Position numbers and translations under genes: made by a program
Notes under the pieces: generated by a model
Told to the model about the DNA's origin: nothing
Database searches by the model: none
Seen by the model: only the letters and a program-made list of their open reading frames with translations
From: Membranipora membranacea
Lineage: Eukaryota > Bryozoa > Gymnolaemata > Cheilostomatida > Membraniporidae
Assembly: GCA_914767715.1 (NCBI GenBank)
Contig: OU612075.1
Location: 14,694,001 to 14,758,000 of the forward strand
Length of the DNA: 64,000 bases
Direction of reading: 5' to 3'
In this document: positions 25,216-37,300 of the stretch, piece after piece
Numbering within the stretch: position 1 is the first letter of the stretch
Layout: each line of letters opens with the position of its first letter

Positions 25216-25640
25216 TACATCTAAAACTGAAACATGTGACATCTCCTTCAGTGCCATGGCCTGACTCAAAAGATGCCTTTGGGCCAATCTTACATGTTTT
25301 AAATTGGTTGCAGAGAGGGATTGAGCTTGTCTTGTTGGCAAGTTCATGGCATCTCATCCCAAAAGCCGTATCTGTGGTGGTCAATAAAATCTTTTCGGCG
25401 AAAGATTTCTCACACAAAAACGATTATTACCATTATTAAATCTAATCCTGAGCTATAGAGTTTTTTTTTGGTTAATTTTCTTCCCAAAAATGGCTGGAAT
25501 GCCTTAAAACTGCCTCTGATCTTTGAATGTTTCTGGGGGAGGCCCTCATATCCCTCTGGCAGTAAGGCACTATAGCGCCCGTCCCACCCGCACCCACCCA
25601 GCCTGGCCCTACCACTTCAAAACCCATGGATACAGCCCTG
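25216..25640. repeat. Dispersed repeat, copy 1 (partner at 26275-26905)
   Basis: Shares blocks in the same order with 26275-26905: tccttcagtgccatggcctgactcaaaa, then ttggttgca-aggg, then a ggaggcccycatacccctctgg block, and finally aaaacccatggatacagccctg. The copies are about 1.07 kb apart and diverged. No coding frame is shared. Confidence 0.6.
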
Positions 25641-26274
25641 AAACCGACCTCTCATTTACAATCTTACAATCACATTTAAATGTTCCAGGATTCCATAAAG
25701 CTATTTGCTACAACTGCAAAGAAGCAATGAAATTCATCAAAGCACCGGAGAACATTACACTGACACGAAATGTTATGAGACTTTCTAAATAATTAAAACA
25801 AGATGTCACGCTAATGCTAAGTTTTTTTTACACCTTTTTGAGCCTGATCATTCTAATTTTGTTATTGAAGCAACTGAATGCAGGGGAATTACGAGAACAG
25901 CGGACAAATTTTACAGGATTCAGACTATGGTTTTATTTTAATCACTGTTATGAGAAGGGTAGTCATAGTTTTATTAGCGCCATAAGCAGAACGACAAGAT
26001 ATTGCCGCAGCTTTATTTTCCCATTCCATTTTTGAATTGTCAGCTAAATAGTCATGCAACATCATCAATATACTGGTATCGAATAAATATTTTCTTCTTG
26101 ATACTCAATTTTTGTAGCAGAATAGTCTATTAGATTGTGGATGGCATCTTGAATTATTCCATGTACGTCACAGAGTAAGGATATACAGAGGGGACACCTC
26201 AATGATCGTTATAGTGCCTGCGGTTTTTGATCCAGTGGGGGAAAACCATTGATCTGGCCACCTGCCAATTTCAT

Positions 26275-26905
26275 GTGAAAAAAATGTGAGCTGTCCTTCA
26301 GCACTATGGCCTGCCTCAAAATATACCTCCACGCCAATATGGGCAATGTTCTTAAACACAGCCTCTTAACATCATATATTCTGATTGGTTGCATAGGGGC
26401 CTAGAGTTTTACCTTGTAAAGTTTCACTGTCGACAAGGTCGTGAAGTCTCATCCAAAATGTTGTCTGCGCTAAAGTGTTCTCATTGCTCTTTGATAGTCA
26501 ATGAGTTAGAATTTTGACAAAAATTGGACCACAAAAATCACATATTTTCTTGACCCTTAATAATCCTCTACGTCTCTGTAAAGGTAAGCAGTTAGCTTAA
26601 GCTCTGGTTCCTACCTCCTAGGATTCCCATGTGATCTTTTCAATCTCTATGAAAATTTTCTGTTAGCCATATTCCACCCAAACACGGAAGGGATCAGATA
26701 TGTTTCTATGCTCTCAAATTCTATTGTTACTCAGAGATTCCTGAGGCCGTTTGCTTGTTAGATTTTTTTACCCGAATAGGACTGGAATTCTTAAAAACTC
26801 CCTCTATTTTCAAAAAAATTTAGGGAAGGCCCCATACCCTCTAGCGTGAAAGCACCCACCCTGCCTAACCCTAGCACTTAAAAACCCATGGATACAGGCC
26901 TGGAT
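26275..26905. repeat. Dispersed repeat, copy 2 (partner at 25216-25640)
   Basis: The second diverged copy, in the same orientation. It ends with aaaacccatggatacaggcctg at about 26880-26901. The arrangement suggests a direct tandem duplication of a unit of roughly 1.1 kb, or two insertions of one repeat family. Confidence 0.6.
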
Positions 26906-28333
26906 ATTGTCCAATCTGTTTCTCAAGTAAAATTTTCCCAAAAGTATTGCGGCCAATTGGTATGCTCAGAAGAGCCACGGTAAATAGATACCTTTAACAC
27001 ATGTGTCAGTTAAGGGTAGATGAGAGTCTAATTTGAACCAGCAAGAGTATCTACTGGAAAGTGTATAAAGTTTTAGGTCCTTATTGCTTGTTTCAATTTT
27101 CAAAAGTTATGATTCATTACTTTGCATTATATAAATTATTTCAATTTTTGATATGGATGTGGCTCCTCGCTCAGGGCTTGAGTATAACCATCCAACATCA
27201 TATCCCTAGCACCATACAAGTAGAATTCGGAAAAGGATTTCCATTGCAAACTTTTCCAACAAAAATGTTTTGTGAGAAAATCACACCCCAGTATAGCATC
27301 CATAATACCGTTTGTATTATAATTCTGCTTCTATGACAAAATATGTTTTGAAATTTTGTTCTAGAGAAGTGAAATGGATTTCACTAATAAATGTACTGTA
27401 CTTCTTTCAATTATGATCCTGTCACAAACAGGTGAAATGTGAATCTGATAAAATTGAGGGTGAAGTTTAATCATTTGAAGCAATGTGCTATACAATGTAA
27501 TATACAAATATGTGCTTATGCCTAGAATACTATGTGTTTTAGAAAATTCTGTGCTCTGTTTAATTGAAATAATCATCTTAAATTCTTCATATCCTATAGC
27601 TTTACAGTCATTAAGAAATAATGTGATAATATGAAAAATTATGTAAGAATTCATCATCAAAATATATACAACACAAAGCATTCTGGTCATCGGTGCTAAA
27701 TTTTAATTCACAACGATGTAATAAAAAGGAACATATTTTCTTATTGTATTGCAAATCCAAATACAAATTACTATAAAGCGGAAACCATCTCTCTCAGTTA
27801 TTGATAAAGAAAATAATGAAAGGCGCCGACGAAAATCGAGTTTAGTAAAAATAGCGTAAAATGTGACTTTCATAAGCAGTAAATGTAGAGCTAAATTAGA
27901 AGATCTTTTAACAAAATGATTCAGAAGTATGTGTTTTAGCCTTTCTGCAGAACCACATATATCTGTGTTGAGTATTAAAAATAATAAGAATCGGTTGCAT
28001 CAAATATATACTCGTTAGGTTTCAAATGTATGAATATATTATTATAAGCTTCAAATCAGGTTGTACAGCCAACTACCAACACAATCAACGTTAGAGCACC
28101 ATGTCAGATCACAGAAAAAAAGTACCTAGATATTTAAAGCTATCTACGCCCTCTATTGCATTACCATTATTAGAAAGCAAAGTTATGTGAATTCTCACAA
28201 TCATCTCTTTGGTTCTCACCGTGTTAGGAATCAGATTCACATACAAACATGGAATGCCGTTATGATTTATGTCAATTCTGCTGCGGTGTGATTTATAATT
28301 TATAATCTGGTTCTCTCAGCTGCTTTGTTTACC
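26906..28333. other. No gene recognised; 3' flank of the ankyrin-pseudocaspase gene
   Basis: AT-rich. The 109-codon minus-strand frame at 27361-27690 has no domain. I did not find a clear AATAAA on the minus strand close to the stop codon at 28334. Confidence 0.4.
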
Positions 28334-31300
28334 TCAGGCACATTTTAACTTCTCCCCAAAACTTTCCAAGTATCCCACAATATCGGGCTCACTGACTTCT
28401 TTTATGGTTGACAACTGTGTAAATTTGATATGGGCCTCATCTTGATAGAGTAATACTAGCTTGCCTAGATTTCCTAGCTGATCAGGACGAGATAGAGCTC
28501 GGTGCCTGACCCTGGAAGTGGGGAACTTATATGATACGGGTACATTTGATTCGTTGTAAAAGAATGATTTTATTTCCTCAAATATATTGCAGCATTTCTC
28601 ATTCTCATGCCACTGCCTGCATTTTACTAGGAAATCCTGGTTGTGCTCCAAAAAATTCAGCAGGGCATTAGGATCTCTGTTATGTGATGTGAACTCTAGA
28701 AGTTGATCGGGCTTCTCAGGTTTCAACAAATTGCCTCTAGCAAGCACCATTGGTTTTATATCCAAATATGCATCTAGTATTTGATGCTTAGCTATGGACT
28801 TTAAAGCATTAGGCTTGTGTTCCTCACTCTGTTTTCTCTCTAGCCCAACCAAAGAATTGGCATATAGATTTTCCCATGTACTTTCAATGTTCATTTTGAT
28901 TTCATGAGAATTTACAAATACTGTTTTGCTGTGCCAGCTGTTGAAAGGCTCACGGTAGCTAAACGAAAGCGGGTGACCCAGCTTTTGTTCATTGCCAACA
29001 GCTAACACAACAACGGTTGTACTCTCTGGTCTTCCCTCAAGTATCTTGATGCTCTTAGTCATACCCTTTACTCCCCGTTTCCTTTTCTTCACTTGAGCCA
29101 GTTTGGTTTTGACACAGTGAACGCTTATCATGACCCGATTTAAGTCATTATCCCTCTTCTCCGCGGCTGAGTTAGTCTCATAGCTTCTTACATCTACAAG
29201 ATGCTCTGGTACTGGTTCAGCCAGCATTTTCAGTTGATCTGGTGTAAGCTGTAAAGAAGTATCATATCAATTCAAATGACAGGCCATACCAGGTAACATA
29301 ATTCAGAACATGTATTATAATACATTTGAATACAAAATTTCAAGCTGTTCTGAATAGGCACTAAATTAGGCGTTAGGGGCTTATGTAAAATGTGACAGGA
29401 CTGTTATATGTGCTGTAGGGCCCGCATCAGTGTGTCCTGCCAATGTTCTGCAACATTGATGCATTTGTTTGGGACACCTAGGATGTTGTGTGAGCGTTGC
29501 ATTGGACTGAGTTCCTAAAATATGTCTTAGTACAATATGTGGGCTTCACAATCAGAATTGTAGAGAAGGGAAATTATTAGGAAAACGATTTTACCTGACT
29601 CTCTGTGGCTTTGTGGAATTCGACATTAACAGTGGGAGCTAATTTTGAGGTGATTAGTGCCTTTGGCATAACATCTCGTAGTAGCTTCAACCTTACTATA
29701 CTGTCATAGTCTTGGCAGAGGTCTTCCAACCCGAGGTTTGCAGTGAGACCGTTTCTTGCCATGCACCACTGTGTTCCTGCACTGGGGTTGAAGTTGTTGT
29801 TTATCAGTACTCTTAGTTTTGAGTTGAAAATGGGCACCGCTGTAACTTTCCATCCAGGTAAATCATCATCATATCTGGCAATACCTGTTTGAGGGAATAG
29901 ATTGTTAAGAATCTGTAAATTCTGCAGCCTCAAACATCTTTTTATGATTTCTTTCCAAAGTACATATGTCAAATGTTCATGCAAACTTCATAAATAATAG
30001 AGATTTCTTACCATGACCATACCATGCACCAGCCAGCAGATAGACGCATCTCTTCAGTTGTCCATTTGCAAGTCGCGACACAGATGTTATTGCGGAGACA
30101 GCATCATCAAGAGAGGCACTGTTATCCTCACCGTTGTGTATGTCATGAAACATTTCACACTGAGCTCTGTCCAGGTCCTCCATGGGATTCTTTTTCTGAA
30201 ACATAATTGTTATAGTTTTGCTATATTCTATGATCTGTGAACAGAATGTGAATTCATACAATTTCAGCCCGTTGGACCTATGCATAGTAATGGAAAGCCC
30301 AAATTTTTATCATGAATGCCCAGTTGAATCTAAAGCATACTAACGAGTAAATCTATCTCAGCACTCCCCACGGCTTGTGCAGTTGCATACTCTCCCAACA
30401 TCGGTGATCTTGGCTCATGAAGGGTGATTCTGAGCTCAGGCATGATGGTGTTCTGGTAGACGTACGACTCCCTACCATCTTCATCCACCTTCACCACCGG
30501 TGACATCACATTGGAAATGATAAAGTTCCCATCATATGTTGAACTTGGGAACGAAGAACTGACCACAAAGGCAGGAGAGTTATTAAGAATGCGCTTCCTT
30601 TTTTCTGCATTCTCCAAAGAATTTAGCCCTGACAGAGATTTTGTTGTTATCTCGTCATACAAAGCGTCATTGCCAACATGGTGTGTTTGGATTTCTGACC
30701 AGTACTTATCCGTTTGCTTGAGAATCGGCTGCTTCAGGCGACCAGCAATAAGATGCAGCAGATAATGTGGAATTCCTTCGCCATCCGCAGCTGCCATGGC
30801 AATAACTGTGACACATCTCTCATCCTCATGAACATCCAAGTGGTCTATTAATTCTACTATGTGATGATTGTCACTACCTTCACTGGAGCTCTGAAAGAAG
30901 CATCAAAAAGGCAATGGATCGATCAATGTATGCTCCTGCCTATCCAATAATGTGATAGCTGCTTCAGGTCTAGGATATTAGACAAGCTACATCCAAATCT
31001 GTAATTTTATATCGATGGAAATAAGGCATTTGATATACAATTTACAACCACATCATTTCCTCTATTCAACCTGACTTGTCCAATCAATAATTTTTAGGTG
31101 TTCAAATTAATGGCTTTCCTATTGAATCTGGGTCGGCTCAGTCCTAAGTATTTATAATGATATTTCTGTACACAGCTATGGTGATGATCCTCTCTCAGTG
31201 CCAACTAACCTCATAATCGCTAAAGCAGCCAGTGACTTCATCAACGACCTTCTCATTAAGGCGGATTTGAAAGTTTGAAGTATAGCCTTCACCTGCTTCC

Positions 31301-34300
31301 TGAAGATTGAAGCTCATTGGGTTGTTTGGACATATGAATGACAACTTTCCCTGGCATTCTGTTGGACTGACAAGCTGTGGAGTGCTATCAGATGTATTGG
31401 GTGGCAAGGATAGGATTATCATCTGAGGGGTATGGAATTGTTCACAGTGAAGTTGCATGATGAGCCTTTCGAGTTCTATATTCATAATCTTCACTCTGGT
31501 TATCTGCCATGAGTGGTCTTTGCCGACGTTGAAGTAATGGTTCGTGGCAGTTATGTTGCCTCGTACCAACAACAATAGGTGAAAGACCTGTTCATGAGGG
31601 CCTTCCTTGACCATGCAGGTAAGCAATATGCAGCTGACAGCAGTAGATTTAATATCTTCAAGAGAATCAATGCCGAAGGTCCTCAGTACATTGAACACAC
31701 GGTCTTGACGAATCTTGATTTGAACCTGGAATAAAAACAGTACACTTTTGTAATTACGAGCAAACGCATTGATTTATTCTGGAAGACGCATAGACATCAG
31801 AGCCTTTGGAATCTGAATTTGAATACTGATAAAGTTCCTTACTTTGGTGTCTTCAGACGACGTGATACTCAAAGTTGGAAATTAAGATGGTATTCTTTTA
31901 GCTGAGAAACAATCACACAGTTTTGTACAGCTCACAACAAGAACAGTTAGCCCTGACACAAAATACAGGTATCAATACTCCCATGCCCAAATTCCATGGT
32001 GATATAAACAACTATGCAAAAATCTTATATTTACTATTATTATTATTTACATCATAATATTTGCATATTTACATTTATAATAAAGGCAATTCATTTTCAT
32101 ACCAGTTGATTCGGCTCATTCTGGATGATTGCCAGTCCTAAGTCCACCTGAGAAAGCGCCTGCAGAATATTACTCAGATCCACCATAGTACGGCTTAGTT
32201 CATCAGAAGCTGTTATTCTACAAAATGTATAGCACAGGTTTGATTGCTTTTTCTTAACAATACCAAATTTTACTGGTAAAAATATTTGCTGTCTATACAT
32301 GCCAAAATGCAACACATCTACTTGGCTTGACGATTACCAATAAAAGTAGAACTCACTTCGATGCAAACGGCTCTGCACTATCCTTGAAGCTTCCAATATT
32401 TTGTTGCTCTGGCCTGTCAGGTTCCTAAGAAAGAAAATATAAAAGCAAAAGTATTTCACACCCAAAAGACAGAGTAAGTACTGGCAAAAATCTGCTGGTC
32501 AATTGTATGTAAAAGGTAGCTTTAATTTATCATAGTTACACCATTAAGTGTGGAGGCAAGAAAAGCAAATTCGCTTTCCTTCCGAAAATGACTTTATTTA
32601 ATGTGATCAACCAGTTCCTAGGTGAATGTGGTCAGGTTGTAATGGAAGCCTGACCTGTTTACTAGTTTTCTCATCTCTGCACTTAATAACAGCCAGTCCA
32701 GTTCTTGAACATCCTCTATCTGAAAACTGTATTGTGTGACTGGGCGCTTGAAAGATAAAATATATCAAATTTATACGCGACAAATTTTGTGTCATCACAG
32801 ATATAAATACTTTGAGGTGGTCTGATGCCTTTTTAAAACATTAAAGCACAAATTTACTGGTTTCACAAAGAAGGGATTTCCTTTTATCAATTTCAGTGGT
32901 TTCATCTTTCAGCTTCATACCATTGATCTACATCGTGCTTGGCAAGAGGGGACAATTTCTTATTCTATCTATCCAGAAGAGGATTTTTCACAGTAAAGTA
33001 TTGCGCAACTACAGTAGAACTATCTGTCTGACTTTGAAACTTGTTGGTTGTTGTGGGGCATGGCTAGTCATCACATCAGTGTATGATACACTTTGCCATG
33101 CATCATTCAATACCTTACCTGTCAGTAAGGATGGTAAGACTAGATATTTGTCTAATGTCGATTCACATAATACATGAACTTGGCTGAAATCATTCTCATC
33201 TGTCATATGAGATGCGATAGAGGTGAAAATTGAAAATACATCTTTGTCTCCATCAGTCTTTCGAAATTGATTTGCAACATAATGTACAAAGGAGGCCTCT
33301 TCAGTCTCTGTGTCATTCACAGTTGCCAGTAGCAGCACAGTGTTTGGTCGGAAGATCTGTCTCTCTGTTTCCGAAGCAAATATTTTGTCGCTCGGCAAGC
33401 TTTCAACATCAACGCTTAGCGCGGTCCTATTTGGTTTCCTCTCATTACATGTTTGTACAATCAAAATCTACAAAATATTTGCACCAGTCACAGTGATGTT
33501 CGATTTTGAAAGGGTGTTGTAAAATAATTTAATATAATGAAGTTCACACCAATATAATAATATAATATTAATACACACTTTATTTGCTATCCAGTGCCAC
33601 TTTCAGGTCAACGAGAAAAATATGCTGATATATGTTATAATTCATCCATTTAACGCACCCTTGTATAAATTCAGGATGATCTGATAGAGATCTCCTGTAT
33701 AATAATGACAAAATAAAGAAACCTACCAGTGGAGTACTGTCTGGGAGAACAGTTGAGATTTTCTTTAAAATATGGTCGGCATTGGAACTTCGGTTGAATT
33801 CTCCAGCAAGATCATGCTGATCATTGACAACAAATGCTATCAGCAGAGAACATTCATCATTTGGGTCCTTTATCAGAAGATCAGAGAATGGGGCTATGTT
33901 TCCATTCATATCAGCTCTTATAACTCTATCCTGTATGAGCTGTCCGAGTGCATGCTCCACGTCATCACACCTTGAACCCTTGTCTTTGTCAACATGTATT
34001 AAAGCATGTATATTTTGCTATAATGAGACAAAAAAAGACAACCAAGTCACGAATGTTCTTATTTAAGCATTAAATATACCTCTAAACTCTTCTGAATCTG
34101 CATGGTCACTACTCACTAATAAAATTTGGAAAAAAGTATCTCAAATAGCGAAAAAAGATAATTTCATTAATCAGCCAAATCCGAAGGATTTTTATACACA
34201 TTGTTGTGTTTGGTTAGCCCGATACACTGAGTAATTCATCAATCGATGCTTCAAAGGTTTCACATGTTCGCAAATTCATCAATGACTGGCAGGATAAAAT

Positions 34301-37300
34301 TCTTGGAAAAATCAGTTAGCATTGCAGTAATTTTGACTAAAAATCACTGCTCTGAAAATGGCATAGGCCTACTTGGCACATTGGAAAATTTTATGATGTT
34401 TTTGAAAGCAGCGTTTTTCTTGATGAATTCTAAGTTTTATTCTATATACTTACTAGTGGGATGGAGTAGAATCTTCGTTGCTCAGTTTCATCCTTGATAT
34501 TAGTTTTAGCCTCATAAAAGCTTGCTGCTCTCCCTATTAAAACAGGATGTTGCGTTAAATGAGTTGGTTGCAGATCACAACAAGATGTGGCCATTCTGTG
34601 CATGCACAGCTCTGCAGCATGAGCTGATCTCTGCAAAATTGGGAGTCAGAAACAATCTGATTGGCTACCTCCTTCTTGCATTGTTGTGATGAATATTTGT
34701 TTAGTAGTATCTTCCAATAATAAACATTAGCGTTAGTAGTCTTTGAAAAATCTGTAAAATAGCAAATTGTCCACTCCTCTGCCCTACAGCAAAATAAAAA
34801 TCAAGAGAAATGTTTTTCTTCCTAGTTATATTTGAATTTCCGGCCCTGTATTGCTATAACAGCGAGAGAGATGAGGTACATACTCAGCAATGACTTGCAC
34901 ATGATTGCACTTACGCATGATACAATGATGCCTACCTATTTCAGAGGTGAATGAAGGAAGGACAAGTCGCTTTGTGAGAGTACTTTGCAGCACTGGGCGT
35001 TGATCTGACTTCAGACATCTATGACGTGACGCATCATACAAGGCCAATGCAGTCATAACAAGTTCATATACATCTCTTTCACCATCTGCATGTGTGAGCA
35101 TCGACATGGCAAGCTGTTTGGAGGCTTCTCCAAGATTATCTTCCACACTCACTAATAGAGTATCTGGTCTATACAAAGTCGCATGTGACTTTCCTGATAC
35201 TTGGGCTACCATAACCTTGGTGCAGTGAAATAATTTATTATCATAATAGGAATATGGATGGCCCCTCCAATATTAGAGTATGGTAAATGAATCAGGTATG
35301 ACAACCATAGACCTACTAATAAATATCTGTCACCTGTCTAGGTTTATTATTAGTAGGTCTATGATGACAACTGATACATTGAAAAATTAATAAATTTCAA
35401 TTTTGGATTATGATCGGGAATGATCAAAACAGGTCAGACAACCAACTGCAAAGTTGCCTGGGTTTGGGGTAATAGCATTTCATTATCAACTGCATTCTGA
35501 TCTGATGTTGTTGAGAATGTGGCTTTTAATGAGATGCCACTACCATAAACCTGGGAAACGTTTGAGAAAGTGATAAGATTTACAATCAGATGTAAGTAAC
35601 AAGCCCACTTGCAGTTTGATATCATATAGAATGTTTTTTCGTGCCTATGTAAGCAATGATGAAATATTAACTTACGAGTGGAAGGTTTGTTTCGAGAGAA
35701 GAAACCAGGTGGTTTGTTAGGAGTTCAAGTATTGCCCTCTCTTGACTAGCAGCTTCATGCTCTTTGCTGCCAACTCTATTGGGACATAGTTTACAGATGA
35801 CGAACACCATCGAGCTGTCACATGGGATGGCGTGAATGATTCTCTTGATGGACATCACCAAAAGATCTTTGTCACTTGATTCCAACCTGCATATTCGAGT
35901 ATTGAAACCGCAGTTGGCCAGAAGTTGCTTTACATCTTCATCATAGGAACTTTCAAGGTCGTGGTCACAAGCATCCCTTGTGTACATGATCAATGCATAT
36001 TTCTGGGTTCCCTCTCTGCTGAATGGGATGATATATTGGTTGCTGATTGAGGACAAGTGTCTGACTTGCTCGTGAGACATTGGCCGCCTTTGTATTCCTT
36101 CTATGATAACTTGGCGCACTGTAATATGAAGAATTCAATGTCTGTCGCCAAGTATTCAAGGTCTGTCTCAGTTAGAAAACTGAGAAAAAAAAGTTGCCTT
36201 AAAGCATGGGGCTCCCTGCACACAATGCTGTCTGCAATTTCTTCGTGAAAATAGAGCAATCTTCAATTTTAAAACTCTATTCTTCAAAATAAATTCTTCA
36301 AAAACAACTGGACTCGACATAAAACTGCTGTACTAAAATGCCTGATAAAATTGAGCCAACAAGTTAATTAGTTAATGAATGTGATCATTTTTTTTCTAGA
36401 CAAACAATGCACCTGGTGGCCTCGAACCCAGGATCCTGTGATCCAAAATCAGTAACACTGATTGGTTTTGGTTTGTTGTTGTGTGGAGTTGTCTGTTCAA
36501 ACCAAAAGAACCCAACCTGAGTAGATAACTCCAAGTTGTTTGACTGAATCAAGTCTACTTGAAATGGGAAATCTTCTATTGATTTTCATTTAAATCTTTT
36601 CTTCAATATTTTAAAACACTCAATCTTCAATCTTCAGTAAAATACTGGGGCTCACGGGATCAAAAATTAATTGGTATTTGCTGGTGACGCGCAAGACAAT
36701 TGGCTGATAAATTTTATGCCCGCCTTTTCCCGCCTCTTCCAGCCTAGGCCACGTTGCTTTTCGGTTTCGTATGATAATACTTGAAGATTTTCTAAAGTAG
36801 TTAAGTATGTTACATTAAAATCTGTGCTTTGCAGATACATATAAATAAAAAGAAATATTGTGAGTGAAATCAAATGAATTTCACATTTTTCTGAGGGTGT
36901 ATCATACAACCCTCCATCAGTACATTCAATTTTCAATTTATGTGGCCTTTTATACCTGCTCTTTACCTTTAAAATTTGCCCACAGACCAAGTATTTTATA
37001 GTCAGGCAGTAAGTACTGCTGTACTTATGTGGAATCCAAGGGTGAAAAAATGAAAAGCTTCCCTGGTAAAACTTATTGAAACCAAAAGAAATTGTTACTT
37101 TTGTCAAGGTCACTTATAAAGCTGAGTTCACCCACAATGTTAATAGATGAGGTCATCTGATGCCTCATGATATGATAATGCAATAATATTTATTAGCCAA
37201 TTTTGTGTAGAATTTTTACATTTCCAGTGATATATCTTAGAGTGTCTAGGAAAGCAAACAACAACCAGTGTTCATAGCAAAGCTTTGCCATTGCAATGAA

